39,278 bases of DNA, from the NCBI RefSeq assembly GCF_002920535.1, contig NZ_PQSS01000069.1:1-39278 (forward strand), in the 5' to 3' direction. The stretch comes from Streptomyces sp. Ru71 (GTDB lineage Bacteria; Actinomycetota; Actinomycetes; Streptomycetales; Streptomycetaceae). Positions 21,656-30,114 of the stretch are shown in pieces. The translations under genes were made by a program, and so were the position numbers. How positions within the stretch are numbered: position 1 is the stretch's first letter; each line of letters begins with the position of its first letter. The notes under the pieces were generated by a model. That model was not told where the DNA came from. It did not search any database and saw nothing but the letters and a program-made list of their open reading frames with translations.

Positions 21656-22171
21656 ATGTCATCTTCACTTGAGCGTCCCCCTCGGCAGGCCGACGAACGC
21701 ACCGCGCTCATCGGCTGGCTGGATCTGCAACGGCGGATCCTGAGATGGAAATGCGAGGGCCTGAGCGAGGCTGACGCGCACCGCTCCGTCATCCCGACCT
21801 CGCCGGCGATGACGATGGCCGGGCTCATCAGCCACATGCGGTGGGTGGAGCACGCCTGGCTGGAGGTGCTGTTCCTGGGCGGCGACAAGACGCAGAACCC
21901 GTCCTTGGTCGAGACGGACGAGGACGCGCACTGGCGCACCGACGGCACCTCGCTGAAGCAGCTGCTCGCGGAGTACGAGGACCAGTGCGCCCGAAGCAAC
22001 GAGATCGTGGCCGAGGCGTCCCTGGACGACATAGGCCGCCACCCCGACTACCGCGACAGCAAGGCCAACCTCCGCTGGATGCTCATCCACCTCGTCGAGG
22101 AAACCGGCCGGCACGCGGGGCACGCGGACATCGTGAGGGAACTGCTCGACGGGACGAAGGGGTACTACTAG
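21656..22171 (+). CDS. DinB/DUF664 family protein
   Basis: 171-aa four-helix-bundle protein of the DinB-like superfamily (DUF664 branch), which includes mycothiol-dependent enzymes and many unassigned proteins. His residues in LISHMRWVEHAWLEVLF and in LVEETGRHAGHADIVRELLDG are the expected metal-site ligands. It starts with the usual LIGWLDLQRRILRWKCEGLSE. Probably leaderless. It may be a mycothiol- or metal-dependent transferase in detoxification, which is inference from the superfamily. Confidence 0.88.
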   Translation: MSSSLERPPRQADERTALIGWLDLQRRILRWKCEGLSEADAHRSVIPTSPAMTMAGLISHMRWVEHAWLEVLFLGGDKTQNPSLVETDEDAHWRTDGTSLKQLLAEYEDQCARSNEIVAEASLDDIGRHPDYRDSKANLRWMLIHLVEETGRHAGHADIVRELLDGTKGYY

Positions 22172-22208
22172 GTCAAGTTCCGCACGCGGAGGGAAGGGTC
22201 AGGGCGCG

Positions 22209-22835
22209 TCAGGTGCTCGCCCCGTCCCCCGACGGGGTCGGCGTCGGACTGTCGTCCCGGTCGTCGTTCCAGTCGTGGTGCCGGAAGCCGTCGCGCCAGT
22301 GGTCGGGGCCGCGCTCGTCGAAGTCGCCGGTGAGTGCGCGCAGGGCCGTGCGCTTGCCGTGGTCCAGGGTGCCGATGAGTACGACCGTGTCGCCCTGCTT
22401 CGGCGTGCCGCCCCGCACAAGGGCGTCCGAGCCCACGGTCCAGGTCCACGAGGCGCCGTCCTCACTCCTGACCGTGACCTGGTCGCCGGACACCTTCTGC
22501 ACGGTGCCGCGCTGCCAGATCCGTACCACCCACCGGCCGGTGTCCGGGTCCTTCACGGTGGCCTCGCCGTGCACGGCCGCCCCGAAGCCGAACCCGGGGC
22601 CGCCCCGCTCGTGCCGTCCGTCGGGCCCGCCCGGGGACGGCGAGGACGAGGCGGAGGTGCCGGGTGGTGTCGGGGAACCGCCCGAGGAGGCCGCGTAGGC
22701 TACCGTCCCGCCCAGGGCGAGCACCGCGACCGCGGTGGCCGCGATCACCGTACGGCGCCGCACCGGCCACCGTCGCCCGGCCTGACCTGCCGACTCCCGT
22801 GTCTCCGGCTGTTCCTGGTGCGGATCGTGCATCAC
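22209..22835 (-). CDS. Anchored DUF5666-like protein
   Basis: 208-aa protein with a short charged cytosolic N-terminus (RRRT), one hydrophobic helix (about 29-49), a Ser/Pro/Gly linker (50-85) and an OB-like beta domain (about 90-170) with GTVQKVSGDQVTVRSEDGASWTWTV and GDTVVLIGTL, as in DUF5666 proteins. The Asp/His-rich tail HHDWNDDRDD may bind metal. GTG 22835 has GAGGAG at 8 nt; ATG 22832 is equally possible. It lies downstream of the phosphatase gene on the same strand with its own promoter region. Function is unknown. Confidence 0.8.
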   Translation of the reverse strand: MMHDPHQEQPETRESAGQAGRRWPVRRRTVIAATAVAVLALGGTVAYAASSGGSPTPPGTSASSSPSPGGPDGRHERGGPGFGFGAAVHGEATVKDPDTGRWVVRIWQRGTVQKVSGDQVTVRSEDGASWTWTVGSDALVRGGTPKQGDTVVLIGTLDHGKRTALRALTGDFDERGPDHWRDGFRHHDWNDDRDDSPTPTPSGDGAST

Positions 22836-22894
22836 GGCTCACTCTCCTCGGCCGGGATCAGGTCTGTGGCACCCCGTGCTGTGATTGTCCGAGG

Positions 22895-22916
22895 GGGCCG
22901 GTAAGACCCGGGTAAC
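22895..22916 (-). promoter_or_regulatory. 11-bp direct repeat in the DUF5666-gene promoter
   Basis: On the minus strand GTTACCCGGGT (22916-22906) and CTTACCGGCCC (22905-22895) are adjacent 11-nt units sharing TTACC. Tandem 11-nt units are how OmpR/PhoP-type response regulators bind. The match to the GTTCACC PHO-box unit is only partial. Confidence 0.3.
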
Positions 22917-22943
22917 GATTTGCTGTGAGTGTGCGGTGCGGCC

Positions 22944-25022
22944 TCACTCCTGCGGCCGGGCCCGTGCGATCAGCAGGGCCACGTCGTCGTGGTTGTCCGG
23001 GTGGTGCAGCGTGCTCAGCAGCAGGTCGCAGACCTCCTCCAGAGGACGTTCCGGGGCGTCCAGCAGCGTCAGCAGCATGTCGAGGCGCTCGTCGAGGGAG
23101 TGCCGGCGCGTCTCCACCAGGCCGTCGGTGTAGAACACCAGCTGGTCGCCGGGGCAGATCTCCACGGTCGTGGTGGAGAAGGCGACCCCGCCCACGCCCA
23201 GCGGGGCGCCCGTCGGCAGGTCCAGCAGCTCCGGGGTCCGCCCCGGGCGCACCCGGGCCGGCGGCAGATGCCCGGCGTTCGCGATCCGGCACTGGCCGAG
23301 CTGCGGGTCGTGGACGGCGTACACACAGGTCGCGATGGCCTGGTCCAGACCCGAGGTGATCTTGTCGAGGTGCTCCAGCAGCCGCGCCGGGTCGAGGTCG
23401 AGGGAGGCGAGGGTGTTCGTCGCGGTGCGCAGCCGGCCCATGGTGGCGGCCGCGTTGATGCCGCTGCCCATCACATCGCCCACCACCAGCGCCGTCTTGC
23501 CGTCCTCCAGCGGGATGACGTCGAACCAGTCGCCGCCGACCTCGCTGGTGGCGCCCGCCGGCTGGTAGCGGGAGGCGACCTCCAGGCCGCCGGTGAGCCG
23601 CGGATGGCTGGGCAGCAGGCTGCGCTGCAGGGTCAGCGCGGTGTTGCGGGCGTTCTGGTACCAGCGGGCGTTGTCGATCTGCACGGCGGCCCGTGCCGCC
23701 AGCTCCCGGGCCAGCAGCAGGTCGTCCCGGCCGAACGGCAGCGGGTTGCGGATGCGCTTGAGGTCGAGGGCGCCGAGCACCTCGCCGCGCGCGATCAGCG
23801 GTACGGCGAGATAGGAGTGCACGCCCGCCGCGGCCAGCAGCTCGGCGGCCTCGGCGGAGCGGGCGATGCGCGGCAGGTCCTCCGGCCGCACGCGCTCCAC
23901 CATGACCGGCCGGGCCGTGCGGACGCACTCGGTGACCAGCCGGTCGGGGGCGTACCGGGCGATCTGGCCGGGCGGGTCGGCCGCCCGCAGCGCCTCCGGC
24001 GCGTCCTTGGCCTGCACGGCCAGCGCGCGGATCACCGCCGACTCGGCCGGGCCCAGGCTGGTGCGCCGGCCCTCCACGACCGCGTCCAGCAGGTCGACGG
24101 CGGCGACGTCGGCCAGCTCCGGCACGGCCACGTCGGCCAGCTCGTGCGCGGTGCGGTCCAGCTCCAGCGTCGTACCGATCCGCGCGGAGGCGTCGGCGAT
24201 CACGGCCAGCCGGCGACGTGCGGCCTCGGCCTCGACGCCGGCCTGGTACTGCTCGGTGATGTCCACGACGGAGGCGGCGAGGCCGAGGACGTTGCCGACG
24301 GTGTCCTCCAGCCGGTACAGCGAGGTCGTCCAGGCGTGGTCCCGGTCCGGGTCGGCCGGGGTGCGGCCCACGGTGGGCTGGTCGACCACCGGCAGCCCCG
24401 TTTCGAGCACCTGCCGCGACGAGGCCTCCAGCGCGTCCGCGTCCAGGTCCGGCAGCACCTCGCGCAGCCGGCGCCCGATGTGGGCCTCGGCGGGCAGGCC
24501 GTTGATCCGCTCCAGTGCCGGGTTGACCGACACGAACCGCAGGTCGGTGTCGAGCACGGCGAGGCCGATCGGCGACTGGGTGACCATCCGGGTGGACAGC
24601 GCCACATCCTGCTCCAGACGGCGCACGGTCGACCGGTCGGCGCACAGGCCGAGCGCGTACACGTCGCCCCGGTCGTCCAGCAGGCGCATGTTGCGGAACT
24701 CCACCAGCCGGGTGGTGCCGTCCTTGCGCCGGACGGGGAAGGCGCCGGCCCAGCTCTGCCCGGTCTCCATGACGTCGGCGAACAGCTTCACGACCAGGTC
24801 GAAGTGCTGCTCGTGCACCATGATGTGCGCCGCGTACCGGCCGAGGGCCTCCTGGGCGGCGTACCCGAACAGCTCCTCGGCCTGAGGGCTCCACAGCACC
24901 ACGCGGCCCTGCGCGTCCAGCACCACGGAGGCGACGTTCAGGACGTCGAGCAGGCCGCTCGGCCGCACCGGTCCGCCCGGCGGCTGATCGCCGTCGGTCA
25001 CGGGAGATCTGGCTGACGTCAT
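22944..25022 (-). CDS. PAS-PAS-GAF-PP2C (SpoIIE-type) phosphatase
   Basis: 692-aa serine phosphatase of the Streptomyces multi-sensor type. Domains: PAS 1 (about 22-130), PAS 2 (140-257), GAF (270-450) and a SpoIIE-like PP2C domain (465-690). Metal/catalytic motifs: GGDWFD (496-501), GDVMGSG (515-521), NAGHLPP (582-588), YTDGL (631-635) and D679-D680. There is no transmembrane helix and no fused anti-sigma kinase domain. ATG 25022 has GGAGG at 10 nt. It would dephosphorylate an anti-anti-sigma factor in response to a ligand or redox signal; no partner gene is adjacent. Confidence 0.93.
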   Translation of the reverse strand: MTSARSPVTDGDQPPGGPVRPSGLLDVLNVASVVLDAQGRVVLWSPQAEELFGYAAQEALGRYAAHIMVHEQHFDLVVKLFADVMETGQSWAGAFPVRRKDGTTRLVEFRNMRLLDDRGDVYALGLCADRSTVRRLEQDVALSTRMVTQSPIGLAVLDTDLRFVSVNPALERINGLPAEAHIGRRLREVLPDLDADALEASSRQVLETGLPVVDQPTVGRTPADPDRDHAWTTSLYRLEDTVGNVLGLAASVVDITEQYQAGVEAEAARRRLAVIADASARIGTTLELDRTAHELADVAVPELADVAAVDLLDAVVEGRRTSLGPAESAVIRALAVQAKDAPEALRAADPPGQIARYAPDRLVTECVRTARPVMVERVRPEDLPRIARSAEAAELLAAAGVHSYLAVPLIARGEVLGALDLKRIRNPLPFGRDDLLLARELAARAAVQIDNARWYQNARNTALTLQRSLLPSHPRLTGGLEVASRYQPAGATSEVGGDWFDVIPLEDGKTALVVGDVMGSGINAAATMGRLRTATNTLASLDLDPARLLEHLDKITSGLDQAIATCVYAVHDPQLGQCRIANAGHLPPARVRPGRTPELLDLPTGAPLGVGGVAFSTTTVEICPGDQLVFYTDGLVETRRHSLDERLDMLLTLLDAPERPLEEVCDLLLSTLHHPDNHDDVALLIARARPQE

Positions 25023-25300
25023 GCAGGTACCGCCTCCGCCTGTACGTGCGGCACGCGTACCCCCGTGCCGACTCCCCTTGTTGTACCGCGCACAACCCTT
25101 TCTCCTACGCCTTCCGCACCCACCTCCACCATCCCTCAACACGACCGGAATCGTCCCGCCGAGGGCGGCGGGTCGGCGGTGTGCCCGAGACGGAGCCGTT
25201 CGTCGCCGGGCCGACCACACCTGTTCGGGTGTTGGTATGTACATGACTATCCCGCGCCACCAGACTGTGCGCGACCACCCCCTCACCGAGGAGTCGGCCC
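25023..25300. other. Divergent promoter gap, no gene seen
   Basis: The gap separates the phosphatase gene from a divergent secreted-protein gene. TTGT-ACCGCGC-ACAA is a symmetric element near 25083-25098, ACACC/GGTGT around TGTTCG near 25216-25231 is a small hairpin, and ATGTACAT (25237-25244) is a palindrome. No clear -35/-10 pair or coding frame is convincing. Confidence 0.4.
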
Positions 25301-26173
25301 ATGCCTCCACGCACCGTCCGGCAACGTTGTCGCACCGTCCTGACCGCTCTGGCAGCCCTGGCCTTCGTCGTGTGCGGCGCACCGCACGCCACGGCCGCCG
25401 ACACCTGGAGCGAGGCCGGCTCCGACCGCGCCGACCCGCTCACCGAGAGCCAGGGTCTGGCCTCCGTCGAGGTCCCGGCCGGCAGCGCCAACCGCTACAC
25501 CGGCATCGGCACCATCCCGCTCGGCGTGTCCGCGCGCGGCTGGAACCACGTGGGCGACCCCGACGCCGCCTACGACGGGCACTACGTCGAGCCGTACCAG
25601 CGGGACTCGGGCGGCGCCAAGATGTTCCGGGTGCAGGCGCCGGGCGGCGGCTGGTCGGAGTACGTCCACGCGCTCAGCCCCGGCGAGGCCCTGAACAACT
25701 CCTGGGTGGCGATCTCCCCGGACGGCCAGTGGATGCTGTCGGGGGAGTGGGGCACCATGACCCGGCTGCTGGTCTTCCCCACCCCCGGCGTCAACCCTGC
25801 CACCTCGCCCTCGGCGAACCTCCCGCAGGCCGCCACCGTCCGGCTCGACCGCGCCGTCCGTGACGTCCAGGGCTGCGACTTCGTCACCGCCACGCGGCTG
25901 CTGTGCTCCTCCGACGATCCCGACGGCACGCTGTTCGGCATGACCAAGCCGCTGCTGCAGATCGACCTGTCCGCCGCGCCGAACGGCTCCGCCGATGTCA
26001 CCGGCCAGGTCACCGCCCTGCGCCAACTGCCCCTGCGCAGCGCCTGCTCCGGCGCGTTCGAGGCCGAGGGGATCGACTACGACCGCCGCACCGGCACCCT
26101 GCGCGTCATCGTCGTCTCGCCCGGCTTCTGTGTCCTGACCGACAGCAAGACCTACCGGCTGACTCGGGGCTGA
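25301..26173 (+). CDS. Secreted protein of unknown function
   Basis: 290-aa exported protein: signal peptide with RTVRQRCR and a hydrophobic core, cleavage near ATAA-DTW (about residue 33). The mature part has beta-propeller-like segments such as VAISPDGQWMLSGEWGTMTRLLVF and FEAEGIDYDRRTGTLRVIVVSPGF, and four Cys (GCDF, LLCSS, SACSG, GFCVL) that could form two disulfides. ATG 25301 has GAGGAG at 7 nt. An intrinsic terminator follows. I do not recognise the family beyond conserved Streptomyces secreted proteins. Confidence 0.82.
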   Translation: MPPRTVRQRCRTVLTALAALAFVVCGAPHATAADTWSEAGSDRADPLTESQGLASVEVPAGSANRYTGIGTIPLGVSARGWNHVGDPDAAYDGHYVEPYQRDSGGAKMFRVQAPGGGWSEYVHALSPGEALNNSWVAISPDGQWMLSGEWGTMTRLLVFPTPGVNPATSPSANLPQAATVRLDRAVRDVQGCDFVTATRLLCSSDDPDGTLFGMTKPLLQIDLSAAPNGSADVTGQVTALRQLPLRSACSGAFEAEGIDYDRRTGTLRVIVVSPGFCVLTDSKTYRLTRG

Positions 26174-26207
26174 GCCCGCGCGCGTCCGGCCCGGCCGTCG
26201 GTGGCCC

Positions 26208-26231
26208 GCACCGGCGGCCGGTGCTTTTCTT
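26208..26231 (+). terminator. Intrinsic terminator with T-tract
   Basis: GCACCGGC (26208-26215) and GCCGGTGC (26217-26224) are inverted arms followed directly by TTTTCTT. An alternative 11-bp stem (26193-26203 with 26209-26219, loop GCCCG) overlaps it. It lies 35 nt past the secreted-protein stop and is the most canonical terminator of the window. Confidence 0.88.
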
Positions 26232-26299
26232 GGGTGTGGGGGTGCGGGATCGCGGGGAACCCGCACTCCCGCAGCGCGGTGACGACAAGGAGCGATCAC

Positions 26300-26683
26300 A
26301 TGCACCAGCACATGGACAACGAGCAACCGCACCCGCACTCGGTCTCCCTGGAGATCAGTGACTGCACCAAGGAGGACGCCCGGATCGTCTTCGACACGCT
26401 GTGCCAGTGCTTCGACTCCGACCGCTGCTCCGAGGACGTCCCCGAGCAGTTCTCGGAGGTCCGTCCCATGGTGTGGCTCGGTACCTTCGACGTCGCGGAC
26501 ACCCGTGAGGCCGCCGCGCGCCCGGCCCGGCTGCACGGCCAGGTCACCGCGGACGTCCAGGGCGGCTACTGGGCGATCGACCGCTTCCGCAAGACCCTGG
26601 ACGACCTGTTCACGGTGCAAGACCTCTCCCATGCCTCGGGCGACCAGGAGCGGGAGCTGCACGTGCGGCTGGAGAGCAGGTGA
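26300..26683 (+). CDS. Small soluble protein, unknown
   Basis: 127-aa acidic protein with a His-rich start (MHQHMDNEQPHPHS), strand-helix pattern VSLEISDCTKEDARIVFDTLCQCF and a C-terminal helix-strand ending RELHVRLESR. Cys22, Cys35, Cys37 and Cys43 cluster with the His residues and might bind a metal. ATG 26300 follows AAGGAG at 7 nt. The preceding gene ends in a terminator, so this one needs its own promoter, which I could not pinpoint. Family not recognised; alpha/beta composition suggests a small regulatory or binding domain. Confidence 0.75.
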   Translation: MHQHMDNEQPHPHSVSLEISDCTKEDARIVFDTLCQCFDSDRCSEDVPEQFSEVRPMVWLGTFDVADTREAAARPARLHGQVTADVQGGYWAIDRFRKTLDDLFTVQDLSHASGDQERELHVRLESR

Positions 26684-26740
26684 ACACCGACAGGCATACC
26701 GAGAGGTGACCAGGCCTGGGTGATACGGGCCACCTCGTTG

Positions 26741-26754
26741 TGCAACTAGTTGCA
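26741..26754. promoter_or_regulatory. Perfect palindromic operator upstream of dienoyl-CoA reductase
   Basis: TGCAACTAGTTGCA is a perfect 14-bp palindrome 57 bp before the reductase ATG, of the type bound by MarR-family repressors. TTGTGC (26738-26743) could be a -35 overlapping it. No MarR gene is adjacent; the nearest regulator is the PadR gene downstream of the reductase. Confidence 0.65.
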
Positions 26755-26811
26755 TAAAGGCTCGCGGGTCCTCTACAACGGTGCTCACCGACACCGCGCA
26801 CGGAGGGCCCG

Positions 26812-28827
26812 ATGAGCCGTTACCCCCACCTGCTGAGCCCGCTCGACCTGGGCTTCACCACGCTGCCCAACCGCGTCCTGATGGGCTCGATGCACGTCGG
26901 CCTGGAGGAGGCCGAGCGGGGCTTCGAGCGCATGGCGGCCTTCTACGCCGAACGCGCCCGCGGCGGAGTGGGGCTCATCGTCACCGGCGGCATCGCCCCC
27001 AACGACGAGGGACGGCCCTACGAGGGCGGCGCCAAGCTCACCACCGACGCCGAGGCGGAACAGCACCGGCAGGTCACCGAGGCCGTGCACCGCGAGGGCG
27101 GCAGGATCGCACTGCAGATCCTGCACTTCGGCCGCTACGCCTACCACAGTGACCTGGTCGCCCCGAGCCCGCTGCAGGCCCCGATCAGCCCGTTCCCGCC
27201 CCGAGAGCTGAGCGACGCCGACATCGAGCGCACCATCGACGACTACGCCCGCACGGCTCGCCTGGCGCAGCAGGCCGGCTACGACGGCGTGGAGATCATG
27301 GGCTCCGAGGGCTACCTCATCAACGAGTTCATCGCCGCCCAGACCAACCAGCGCACCGACCGCTGGGGCGGCTCCTACGAGAACCGCATGCGCTTCCCCG
27401 TCGAGATCGTGCGCCGGGTGCGCGAGGCGGTCGGTGAGGACTTCATCGTCATCTACCGGCTCTCCATGCTGGACCTCGTCCCCGGCGGCTCCACCCTCGA
27501 CGAGGTGATCACCCTGGCCAAGGCCGTCGAGACCGCCGGAGCCACGATCATCAACACCGGCATCGGCTGGCACGAGGCCCGCATCCCGACCATCGCCACC
27601 TCCGTGCCGCGCGGCGCCTACACCTTCGTCACCAAGAAGCTCATGGGCGAGGTGTCGATCCCGCTCATCACCACCAACCGCATCAACACCCCCGAACTCG
27701 CCGAGCAGCTGCTCGCCGACGGCGTCGCCGACATGGTCTCCATGGCCCGCCCGATGCTCGCCGACGCGGAGTTCGTGAAGAAGGCCGCCGAGGACCGCGC
27801 CGAGGCCATCAACACCTGCATCGGCTGCAACCAGGCCTGCCTCGACCACACCTTCAGCGGGCAGATCACCTCCTGCCTGGTCAACCCGCGTGCCTGCCAC
27901 GAGACCGAGCTGGTGCTCGCCCCGACCCGGCTGAAGAAGCGGGTCGCGGTCGTCGGCGCCGGCCCGGCCGGCCTGGCCTGCGCGGTCTCCGCCGCCGAAC
28001 GCGGCCACGCGGTCACCCTGTTCGACGCCGCGAGCGAGATCGGCGGCCAGCTCAACGTCGCCCGCCAGGTCCCCGGCAAGCAGGAGTTCGACGAGACGCT
28101 GCGCTACTTCCGCCACCAGCTCGACGCCCACGGTGTGGACGTACGCCTCGGCACCTGGGTCGGCGCGGACGACCTGGCCGACTTCGACGAGGTCGTCGTC
28201 GCCACCGGCGTCACCCCGCGCACCCCGGACATCCCCGGCGTCGACCACCCCAGTGTCGTCGGCTACCTCGACGTGCTCCAGGGCGGCGCCGCCGTCGGCG
28301 ACCGGGTCGCGATCCTCGGCGCGGGCGGCATCGGCTTCGACGTCGCCGAGTACCTCACCGACAGCGGCGACAAGGCGAACGAGGACCCGGCGACGTACTT
28401 CCGCCACTGGGGCGTCGACCTGGACTACCGGGCGCCCGGCGGCCTCGCCGCGCCCGAGCGGCCGGCGCCGCCCCGCCAGGTCCACCTGCTCCAGCGCAAG
28501 ACCACCAAGGTGGGCGCCGGCCTCGGCAAGACCACCGGCTGGATCCACCGCACCGAGCTCAAGCACCGCGGCGTCACCATGGTCCCAGGCGTGGCCTACG
28601 ACCGCATCGACGACGCCGGGCTGCACCTGACCGTCGACGGCGAGAGCACGGTTCTCCCGGTCGACACCATCGTGCTGTGCACCGGCCAGGAGCCGCGCCG
28701 GGACCTGTACGACGCGCTGGTCGCGGCGGGCCGCACGGCACACCTGATCGGCGGCGCCGACGTGGCCGCCGAACTGGACGCCAAGCGCGCCATCAAGCAG
28801 GGCACGGAGCTCGCCGCCGCCCTGTAG
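26812..28827 (+). CDS. fadH: NADPH-dependent 2,4-dienoyl-CoA reductase
   Basis: 671-aa single-chain enzyme reducing 2,4-dienoyl-CoA esters in beta-oxidation of polyunsaturated fatty acids. N-terminal Old-Yellow-Enzyme-like TIM barrel with FMN (about 1-330; GSEGYLINEFIAAQTNQRTD is the family block), a 4Fe-4S site C336-x2-C339-x3-C343-x11-C355, then FAD and NADPH domains (GAGPAGLACAVSAAERG near 382). Size matches E. coli FadH (about 672). ATG 26812 has GGAGGG at 4 nt. A MarR-like palindrome precedes it and a PadR gene follows 28 bp later, though that gene has its own leaderless promoter. Confidence 0.93.
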   Translation: MSRYPHLLSPLDLGFTTLPNRVLMGSMHVGLEEAERGFERMAAFYAERARGGVGLIVTGGIAPNDEGRPYEGGAKLTTDAEAEQHRQVTEAVHREGGRIALQILHFGRYAYHSDLVAPSPLQAPISPFPPRELSDADIERTIDDYARTARLAQQAGYDGVEIMGSEGYLINEFIAAQTNQRTDRWGGSYENRMRFPVEIVRRVREAVGEDFIVIYRLSMLDLVPGGSTLDEVITLAKAVETAGATIINTGIGWHEARIPTIATSVPRGAYTFVTKKLMGEVSIPLITTNRINTPELAEQLLADGVADMVSMARPMLADAEFVKKAAEDRAEAINTCIGCNQACLDHTFSGQITSCLVNPRACHETELVLAPTRLKKRVAVVGAGPAGLACAVSAAERGHAVTLFDAASEIGGQLNVARQVPGKQEFDETLRYFRHQLDAHGVDVRLGTWVGADDLADFDEVVVATGVTPRTPDIPGVDHPSVVGYLDVLQGGAAVGDRVAILGAGGIGFDVAEYLTDSGDKANEDPATYFRHWGVDLDYRAPGGLAAPERPAPPRQVHLLQRKTTKVGAGLGKTTGWIHRTELKHRGVTMVPGVAYDRIDDAGLHLTVDGESTVLPVDTIVLCTGQEPRRDLYDALVAAGRTAHLIGGADVAAELDAKRAIKQGTELAAAL

Positions 28828-28843
28828 GCGCGCGGCGCGTCCC

Positions 28844-28855
28844 TAGGATGACCCC
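28844..28855 (+). promoter_or_regulatory. Leaderless -10 before second PadR gene
   Basis: TAGGAT (28844-28849) lies 6 nt before ATG 28856 with no Shine-Dalgarno, indicating a leaderless transcript independent of fadH. Confidence 0.5.
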
Positions 28856-29452
28856 ATGTCCCTGCCGCACGCGATCCTCACCGCCCTGCTGGAGAAGCCG
28901 TCCTCCGGTCTTGAGCTGACCCGCCGCTTCGACAAGTCGATCGGCTACTTCTGGTCCGCCACCCACCAGCAGATCTACCGCGAGCTGGGACGCCTGGAGG
29001 CCGAGGGGTACATCCGCGCGCTGCCGAGCGAGGTGCCGGCCCGCGGGCAGAAGAAGGCCTACGAGGTCCTGCCCGCGGGCCGCGCCGAGCTGGAGCGCTG
29101 GACGGCCGCGGCGCAGGACCCCAAACCCCTGCGGGACACCCTGCTGCTGCGGCTGCGCGCCGCCGCCATGGTCGGCACCGCCGGCCTGCAGGCCGATCTG
29201 CGGCGCCATCTGGAGCTGCACGAGCGGCAGTTGGCGGAGTATCTGGAGATCGAGCAGCGCGACTTCCCGCCCGGCAAGGACAGCGCTCAGGACCGGTTGC
29301 GGCACCTCGTGCTGCGGGCCGGGATCGACCTGGAGACCTTCTGGACCCGGTGGCTCACGCACGCCCTGGCGGAGGTCGCCGCACTGCCCGGGGAGGGACT
29401 CACAGACGGTGCGGCTTCGAGCGACGGCGCAGGAACCACGCCGCCCCGATGA
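28856..29452 (+). CDS. PadR family transcriptional regulator
   Basis: 198-aa PadR protein: winged helix (about 3-80) with MSLPHAILTALLEKPSSGLE, SATHQQIYRELGRLEAEGYI and the wing GQKKAYEVLPAGRAEL, then a helical dimerisation domain (about 90-180). The final ~18 residues (Gly/Ala/Ser/Thr/Pro) lie in a 53-bp convergent overlap with the next gene and are probably not conserved. Probably leaderless. It follows fadH closely and might regulate it or a distant target. Confidence 0.9.
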   Translation: MSLPHAILTALLEKPSSGLELTRRFDKSIGYFWSATHQQIYRELGRLEAEGYIRALPSEVPARGQKKAYEVLPAGRAELERWTAAAQDPKPLRDTLLLRLRAAAMVGTAGLQADLRRHLELHERQLAEYLEIEQRDFPPGKDSAQDRLRHLVLRAGIDLETFWTRWLTHALAEVAALPGEGLTDGAASSDGAGTTPPR

Positions 29453-29948
29453 CACCGCCGCCCACCAGGGCCGCGCCCACACCCATCGTGACCGGGCCGT
29501 AGTCCCGGACGGCGCCGCCGAAGCCGCCCATCACACCGCGCGACGGCGACGGCGACGCGGTGCTGGAGAGAGTCGGCGCGGACGGCGCGGAGACGATCAC
29601 CGACTGGGTGCCGGCGGTGGTGTTGTTCGCGCACATCACGATCACCGTGTACGTGCCGGGGGAGACGCCGGACCAGGCGGCGGACTGGCTCACGCCGGTG
29701 CCCGACAGCGCGACCTGACGGCCCTGGGCGAAGTTCGCCTGGGAACTGTTGAGCAGCGCCGCCGTGCCCCAGCTGCCGTTGATCTGGGAGCAGGCGCTGG
29801 TCACCACGGACACGGTCGTCCCCGTCGTGCTCACGGAGATCCCCGAACCCCGGGCGGCGGCCGGTCCCGCGGCGGTCAGGGCGAGCGGCAGCGCGGCGGC
29901 GGCAGCCACGGTCAGGCCGTGACGTCTGAAGAGAGCGGAGTTGCGCAT
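29400..29948 (-). CDS. Secreted, C-terminally anchored surface protein
   Basis: 182-aa protein with a signal peptide (RRHGLTVAAAAALPLALTAAGPAAA, cleavage near 34), an Ig/beta-like domain with ISVSTTGTTVSVVTSACS and PGTYTVIVMCANN (two Cys, likely a disulfide), a Ser/Pro linker, a C-terminal helix GVGAALVGGGVIGAAWFL and a basic RRRSKPHR tail: exported and held in the membrane. ATG 29948 has GGAGGAG at 6 nt. Similar small anchored proteins are common in Streptomyces; function unknown. Confidence 0.82.
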   Translation of the reverse strand: MRNSALFRRHGLTVAAAAALPLALTAAGPAAARGSGISVSTTGTTVSVVTSACSQINGSWGTAALLNSSQANFAQGRQVALSGTGVSQSAAWSGVSPGTYTVIVMCANNTTAGTQSVIVSAPSAPTLSSTASPSPSRGVMGGFGGAVRDYGPVTMGVGAALVGGGVIGAAWFLRRRSKPHRL

Positions 29949-30114
29949 CGGGATCTCCTCCGGCGGCACGGTTGGCGGTACATCCCTTGCGCCGCCGAGG
30001 ATCGGGAACGCCCGTGCTGCCTCAGACGCAGCCAACGCGCCCCCGTGCGCACGCGCATGCGGGCCTGACCCGGGCAGGTGACGGATTCCCACCGACGGCC
30101 CAGGCCGCCCGCCG

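Noticed and set aside
22858..25095. A 745-codon minus frame over the phosphatase gene and a 695-codon plus frame antisense to it
   Set aside because: Both are Arg/Pro/Gly-rich shadows of the PAS-GAF-PP2C gene, whose own frame shows all expected motifs.
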